Assembly: GCF_001998965.1 (NCBI RefSeq)
Contig: NZ_MLHJ01000054.1
Location: forward strand, 1-39,327
Direction: 5' to 3'
DNA from: Rodentibacter rarus
GTDB lineage: Bacteria; Pseudomonadota; Gammaproteobacteria; Enterobacterales; Pasteurellaceae
Length of the DNA stretch: 39,327 nt
Within the stretch, counting starts at the first letter, position 1, and every line of letters starts with the position of its first letter. The notes under the pieces were generated by a model that did not search any database, was not told the origin of the DNA, and saw nothing but the letters and a program-made list of their open reading frames with translations. The translations under genes were made by a program, and so were the position numbers. Below are positions 35,139-39,327 of this stretch, piece by piece.

Positions 35139-37520
35139 ATGAAAAAACTTCTAATCGCAAGTTTATTATTCGGGACGACAACAAGCATTTTCGCCGCCCC
35201 TTTTGTGGCAAAAGAAATTCGCGTGGATGGTGTTCAAGGTGAGTTGGAACAGCAAATTCTTGCAAGTCTACCGGTTCGTTCAGGACAACGTGTTACCGAC
35301 AACGATGTGGCAAATATCGTTCGTTCTTTGTTCGTCAGCGGTCGATTTGATGACGTGAAAGCATATCAAGATGACAATGCTCTTGTGGTGAGCGTTATTG
35401 CCAAACCAATCATTTCAGAGGTACAAATTAAAGGAAACTCACTGATTCCGACAGAAGCGTTGAAGCAAAATCTAGACGCAAACGGTTTTAAATCAGGCGA
35501 TGTATTGAACCGTACTAAACTTGATGAATTTGTGAAAGGTGTCAAAGATCACTATAAAAGTGTTGGGCGTTATAATGCGAAGGTTGAAGCGATTGTGAAC
35601 ACACTTCCCAATAACCGTGCAGAAATTACCCTTCAAATTGACGAAGACGATACTGCAAAATTAAAGTCGATCACTTTTAATGGAAACCAAGCGATTTCAA
35701 GTAGTACATTACAAGACCAAATGGAATTACAACCGGATGCGTGGTGGAAACTTTGGGGCAACAAATTTGATGCAACACAATTTGATAAGGATTTGCAGGC
35801 TATTCAGGAATATTATCAAAACAATGGTTATGCCAAAGCACGCATTACCCATACGGATGTTCAATTAAATGATGAACAAACTAAAGCGGAAGTCACCATT
35901 GATGTGAGTGAAGGTGAAAAATATGATTTAATTAGCGCACGCATCGTAGGGAATGTCGGGGGGATGGCGGAAGAATTGCAACCGTTATTAAATCACTTAC
36001 ATTTGAATGATACTTTTAGCCGTTCAGATGTGAGTGCGGTTGAGGATGCGATTCGTGCCAAACTCGGGGAGCGTGGTTATGGTAGTGCCACGGTTAATAC
36101 AACGCCGACATTTGATGATGAAAATAAAACTATTGCATTGACTTTCGTTGTTGATGCGGGTCGCCGTTTATCGGTTCGTCAAGTTCAATTCGAAGGTAAT
36201 ACGGTTTCGGCAGATAGCACGTTACGCCAAGAAATGCGCCAACAGGAGGGTTCTTGGTATAACGCTCAGTTGGTTGAGTTAGGTAAAATTCGTTTAGACA
36301 GAACCGGTTTTTTTGAAACCGTTGAAAGTCGTATTGATCCTGTTGAAGGTACCAACGATGAAGTGAACGTGGTTTATAAAGTTAAAGAACGTAACACCGG
36401 AAGTATCAACTTTGGTGTGGGTTATGGTACGGAGAGCGGCATTAGCTACCAAGCAAGTATCAAACAAGAAAACTTCTTAGGAACCGGGGCAGCGGTGAGC
36501 TTGGCTGGGTCTCGTAATGACTACGGGACAACCATTAACCTTGGCTATACAGAACCGTACTTTACCAAAGACGGCGTAAGTTTAGGTGGAAACGTATTCT
36601 ATGAAACTTACGATAACTCTGATAGCGACACCTCTTCTGATTATAAGCGTACAACTTACGGTGGGAATGTTACACTTGGTTTCCCGGTAAATGAAAATAA
36701 CTCATACTATCTCGGCTTAGGTTATACCTATAATAAAATCAGTAATTTCTCTCGGGAATACAACCGTCAGCTTTATTTAGATTCAATGAATTTTGATTCT
36801 AACTCAATTAAATCCCATGATTTTGATTTTTCCTTTGGCTGGAACTATAACAGTTTAAACCGTGGTTATTTCCCAACCAAAGGGCTAAAAGCAAGTATTG
36901 GCGGACGTATTACTATTCCGGGTTCTGACAATAAATATTATAAACTTAATGCAGATATCCAAGGTTATTACTCGCTTGATCGTGCCCATAATTGGGTGAT
37001 TTCAGGTAAGGCCGGATTAGGCTATGCGAATGGTTTTGGCGGTAAACGTTTACCGTTCTACCAAAACTACACAGCGGGGGGAATTGGATCGCTACGTGGT
37101 TTTGCCTATGGTGCGGTTGGACCAAATGCGATTTATTGGGTAAGAGATCAGGCGGGAAATGAAGGATATAATTCTAATGCGAGTTCCGATATTGTGGGGG
37201 GGAATGCCATCGCAACCACAAGTGTGGAATTAATTGTACCAACACCGTTTGTCGCAGAAAAAAATCAAAATTCGGTGAGAACCTCATTATTTGTTGATGC
37301 AGCAAGCGTTTGGAATACCAAATGGAAGGCGCAGGATAAAGCATTGTTCCCGAATTTGCCGGATTATAGCGACCCAAGCCGTATCCGTGCCTCTGCCGGT
37401 ATTGGTTTCCAATGGCAATCACCAATTGGACCTTTGGTGTTCTCCTATGCGAAACCGATTAAAAAATATGAAAATGATGATATAGAACAATTCCAATTTA
37501 GTATTGGTGGTTCTTTTTAA
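35139..37520 (+). CDS. bamA: Outer-membrane protein assembly factor BamA
   Basis: 793 aa from ATG 35139; the longer frame from 35073 overlaps rseP and is rejected in favour of this start with TAGGA upstream and a proper signal peptide ([19 protein letters not shown], cut before APF). Five POTRA domains (about 20-420), then a 16-strand barrel. In the barrel [16 protein letters not shown] carries the RGF motif of loop 6. It ends FSIGGSF with the terminal Phe. Known as D15/Oma87 in Pasteurellaceae. It inserts beta-barrel proteins, including the Slam-like protein of this window. No exact USS seen. Confidence 0.98.
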   Translation: MKKLLIASLLFGTTTSIFAAPFVAKEIRVDGVQGELEQQILASLPVRSGQRVTDNDVANIVRSLFVSGRFDDVKAYQDDNALVVSVIAKPIISEVQIKGNSLIPTEALKQNLDANGFKSGDVLNRTKLDEFVKGVKDHYKSVGRYNAKVEAIVNTLPNNRAEITLQIDEDDTAKLKSITFNGNQAISSSTLQDQMELQPDAWWKLWGNKFDATQFDKDLQAIQEYYQNNGYAKARITHTDVQLNDEQTKAEVTIDVSEGEKYDLISARIVGNVGGMAEELQPLLNHLHLNDTFSRSDVSAVEDAIRAKLGERGYGSATVNTTPTFDDENKTIALTFVVDAGRRLSVRQVQFEGNTVSADSTLRQEMRQQEGSWYNAQLVELGKIRLDRTGFFETVESRIDPVEGTNDEVNVVYKVKERNTGSINFGVGYGTESGISYQASIKQENFLGTGAAVSLAGSRNDYGTTINLGYTEPYFTKDGVSLGGNVFYETYDNSDSDTSSDYKRTTYGGNVTLGFPVNENNSYYLGLGYTYNKISNFSREYNRQLYLDSMNFDSNSIKSHDFDFSFGWNYNSLNRGYFPTKGLKASIGGRITIPGSDNKYYKLNADIQGYYSLDRAHNWVISGKAGLGYANGFGGKRLPFYQNYTAGGIGSLRGFAYGAVGPNAIYWVRDQAGNEGYNSNASSDIVGGNAIATTSVELIVPTPFVAEKNQNSVRTSLFVDAASVWNTKWKAQDKALFPNLPDYSDPSRIRASAGIGFQWQSPIGPLVFSYAKPIKKYENDDIEQFQFSIGGSF

Positions 37521-37522
37521 TC

Positions 37523-37549
37523 GAACTTTTTATTTATCACTGAGTCAAA
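37523..37549 (+). promoter_or_regulatory. Candidate sigma-E promoter of skp
   Basis: GAACTT (37523-37528), 15-base spacer, GTCAAA (37544-37549), in the 100-bp gap between bamA and skp. This is close to the sigma-E pattern GGAACTT-N15/16-GTCNAA. The ATG is 71 bases further. Confidence 0.6.
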
Positions 37550-37556
37550 GCGAACA

Positions 37557-37586
37557 CTTGCACCCTAAACCATTATGCGGTGCAAG
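37557..37586 (+). other. Hairpin in the bamA-skp gap
   Basis: CTTGCACC (37557-37564) pairs with GGTGCAAG (37579-37586), 14-base loop. No T tract follows, so it may be a stability element in the skp leader rather than a terminator. It begins 7 bases past the candidate sigma-E -10. Confidence 0.5.
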
Positions 37587-37620
37587 CCCATTAACTATTT
37601 AATTTAACAAGGAAATTTCA

Positions 37621-38232
37621 ATGAAAAATGTCTTAAAAGTTACCGCACTTTCAGTAGGTATTGCTCTTGCGTCAGGTTTTGCAGCAGCAGATGAGAATAT
37701 TGCTTTTATCAATGCAGGTTACTTATTCCAAAATCACCCTGATCGTCAAGCGATTGCCGATAAATTAGATGCGGAATTAAAACCAACAGCAGATAAACTT
37801 GCTGCAAGTAAAAAAGAGATTGATGACAAAATTGCAGCCTCACGCAAAAAAGTCGAAGCAAAAGTGGCGGCATTACAAAAAGATGCACCACGTTTACGTC
37901 AAGCCGAAATTCAAAAACGTGAAGAAGAAATCAATAAATTTGGTGCGAGTGAAGAAGCCGCATTGACTAAGTTGATGCAAGAGCAAGATAAAAAAGTGGC
38001 AGCGTTCCAAGAGGAAAGTGAAAAGCGTCAAGCGGAAGCTCGTGCAAAATTATTAGAAAGCATCCAAGTAGCAACCAATAATCTAGCGAAAGCAAAAGGT
38101 TATACTTATGTGATTGATGCCAACTCTGTGGTGTTTGCTGTTGAAGGGAAAGATATTACTGAAGAGGTGTTAAAATCTATCCCTGCCACGGAAAAACCAG
38201 CAGCTCCGGCTAAAGCAGAAGAGAAAAAATAA
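37621..38232 (+). CDS. skp: Periplasmic chaperone Skp (OmpH)
   Basis: 203 aa. Signal peptide MKNVLKVTALSVGIALASGF, then AAADENIAFINAG, probably cut after the Ala run. The mature protein is a small core plus long coiled-coil arms rich in Lys/Glu/Ala (KLAASKKEIDDKIAASRKKV, QKREEEINKFGASEEAAL), ending with YTYVIDANSVVFA and a Pro/Ala/Lys tail. The trimer holds unfolded outer-membrane proteins on the way to BamA. AAGGAAA ribosome site. A USS lies in the signal-peptide region (37642-37650). The bamA-skp-lpxD order is standard. Confidence 0.97.
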   Translation: MKNVLKVTALSVGIALASGFAAADENIAFINAGYLFQNHPDRQAIADKLDAELKPTADKLAASKKEIDDKIAASRKKVEAKVAALQKDAPRLRQAEIQKREEEINKFGASEEAALTKLMQEQDKKVAAFQEESEKRQAEARAKLLESIQVATNNLAKAKGYTYVIDANSVVFAVEGKDITEEVLKSIPATEKPAAPAKAEEKK

Positions 38233-38244
38233 TAGGTTCTGACC

Positions 38245-39279
38245 ATGCAAAAATCCTATTCTTTAAAAGAATTGGCGAATCAAATCGGCGCTACCGTTCG
38301 CGGTAACGCCGATGTCGTTATAACGAATATCGCCCCTCTTGATAAAGCACAAGCCCATCAACTTACTTTCATTTCTAATGCGAAATATCGTCCGTTATTA
38401 AAAGATTCTAAAGCAGGCATTCTTGTTGTATCGGAAGCGGATGTAGAATTTTGCGCACCGGAAAGCCATTTATTGATTGTCAAAGATCCCTATGTGGCCT
38501 ATGCCATTTTGGCACAGTATATGGATACCACACCGAAAGCGGCGCAAGGCATTGCGAAAAGTGCGGTCATTTCCGAGGATGTTTCTTTCGGTGAAAATGT
38601 CTCCATTGGTGCAAATGCGGTTATTGAAGAGGGTGTGGTATTAGGCGATAACGTAACTATCGGTGCAAATTGCTTTGTAGGAAAAAACACAAAAATTGGT
38701 GCTGGAACACAACTTTGGGCAAATGTGACGGTTTATCATAATGTTTCAATTGGCGAAAATTGCCTCATCCAATCGGGAGCCGTCATTGGAAGTGATGGGT
38801 TTGGTTATGCCAATGATCGGGGGCGCTGGATTAAAATACCTCAGACGGGACAAGTGATTATCGGTAATTATGTTGAAATTGGTGCTTGTACTTGTATCGA
38901 CCGTGGCGCATTGGATGCGACTGTGATTGAAGATAATGTGATTATTGATAACCTTTGCCAAATTGCCCATAACGTTCATATCGGTACCGGTACGGCGGTG
39001 GCGGGTGGCGTCATTATGGCGGGGAGTTTAACGGTAGGGCGTTACTGCCTCATTGGTGGTGCCAGTGTGATCAATGGTCATATGGAAATTTGCGATAAGG
39101 TGACGATTACCGGAATGGGTATGGTGATGCGACCAATTACCGAACCGGGTGTTTATTCTTCCGGTATTCCATTGCAAACCAACAAGGAATGGCGGAAAAC
39201 CGCCGCCCTGACATTGGGGATTGACGGAATGAATAAACGTCTGAAATTGGTTGAAAAAAAACTCAATGAAAAAATATAA
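38245..39279 (+). CDS. lpxD: UDP-3-O-(3-hydroxymyristoyl)glucosamine N-acyltransferase
   Basis: 344 aa. Third step of lipid A synthesis, using 3-hydroxyacyl-ACP. The N-terminal uridine-binding domain (1-100) is followed by a left-handed beta-helix of hexapeptide repeats ([20 protein letters not shown] and on). The catalytic His lies in [15 protein letters not shown] (about 239-253) and a C-terminal helix ends the protein. A USS (38559-38567) is inside. The next gene would usually be fabZ, but only 48 bases remain and they hold no start. Confidence 0.97.
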   Translation: MQKSYSLKELANQIGATVRGNADVVITNIAPLDKAQAHQLTFISNAKYRPLLKDSKAGILVVSEADVEFCAPESHLLIVKDPYVAYAILAQYMDTTPKAAQGIAKSAVISEDVSFGENVSIGANAVIEEGVVLGDNVTIGANCFVGKNTKIGAGTQLWANVTVYHNVSIGENCLIQSGAVIGSDGFGYANDRGRWIKIPQTGQVIIGNYVEIGACTCIDRGALDATVIEDNVIIDNLCQIAHNVHIGTGTAVAGGVIMAGSLTVGRYCLIGGASVINGHMEICDKVTITGMGMVMRPITEPGVYSSGIPLQTNKEWRKTAALTLGIDGMNKRLKLVEKKLNEKI

Positions 39280-39297
39280 ATTTTCATAAAAAAACAG

Positions 39298-39325
39298 TTG
39301 ACGGAGTGTTTTTTTTTTTTAGTAT
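39298..39325 (+). promoter_or_regulatory. Promoter-like hexamers around a 12-T tract
   Basis: TTGACG (39298-39303), a 16-base gap that includes T's at 39309-39320, and TAGTAT (39320-39325). An alternative -10, TATGA plus one base past the window, would be at 39323. A hairpin of AAAAAAACA (39288-39296) with TGTTTTTTT (39307-39315) is another reading, as a weak terminator of lpxD. Confidence 0.35.
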
Positions 39326-39327
39326 GA

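Overview
This window reads as chromosomal DNA of a Pasteurellaceae species close to Haemophilus and Aggregatibacter. Evidence: I located at least 24 exact copies of the 9-base Haemophilus-type DNA uptake signal sequence (USS, AAGTGCGGT or its complement), and the protein sequences and gene order (folB/plsY/narQ/murB/rpoH; zapA/6S RNA/fau; frr/dxr/uppS/cdsA/rseP/bamA/skp/lpxD) match what I know of H. influenzae. Base composition looks richer in G+C than H. influenzae, which would fit Aggregatibacter; that genus is an inference.

Left part (1-6856): the 3' end of a CpxA-like sensor kinase, then folB (-), plsY (+), rpoH (-), a small DUF2322-like gene (-), murB and narQ (an operon on -), and an MFS metabolite transporter (-). 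rpoH carries a candidate sigma-E promoter and a sigma-70-like one.

Accessory island (about 6960-10830): AT-rich. It holds a 136-bp diverged copy of the 3' region of clpB, an XRE regulator with a C-terminal coiled coil, and a divergent set of an unidentified 247-aa gene, a Gly/Ser-linker lipoprotein and a Slam-type outer-membrane protein. Lipoprotein plus Slam looks like a surface-lipoprotein export pair. A strong hairpin terminator sits directly in front of the Slam start codon. Intact clpB follows, so the island lies between a clpB fragment and clpB itself.

Middle (10840-19012): clpB with a sigma-32-like -35 element, fau, 6S RNA, zapA, polA and a CyuA-family L-cysteine desulfidase gene.

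Variable region (19013-27300): decayed IS481-type transposase, TerC/Alx membrane protein, two tandem small GNAT proteins, a LysR gene interrupted by one in-frame stop, an isochorismatase-fold hydrolase, an NADPH:FMN reductase-like protein, a pirin and a Kef-type K+/H+ antiporter. I found no exact USS between 17553 and 28025, in contrast to the USS-rich flanks.

Right part (27512-39327): yihI, a DUF2489 gene and hemN (ribosome assembly control and anaerobic haem synthesis), then frr, a small membrane protein, and the envelope-biogenesis cluster dxr-uppS-cdsA-rseP-bamA-skp-lpxD. That cluster covers isoprenoid precursor and carrier-lipid synthesis, phospholipid synthesis, sigma-E signalling, outer-membrane protein assembly and lipid A synthesis. 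skp has its own candidate sigma-E promoter. The window ends in a 12-T tract placed between promoter-like hexamers.
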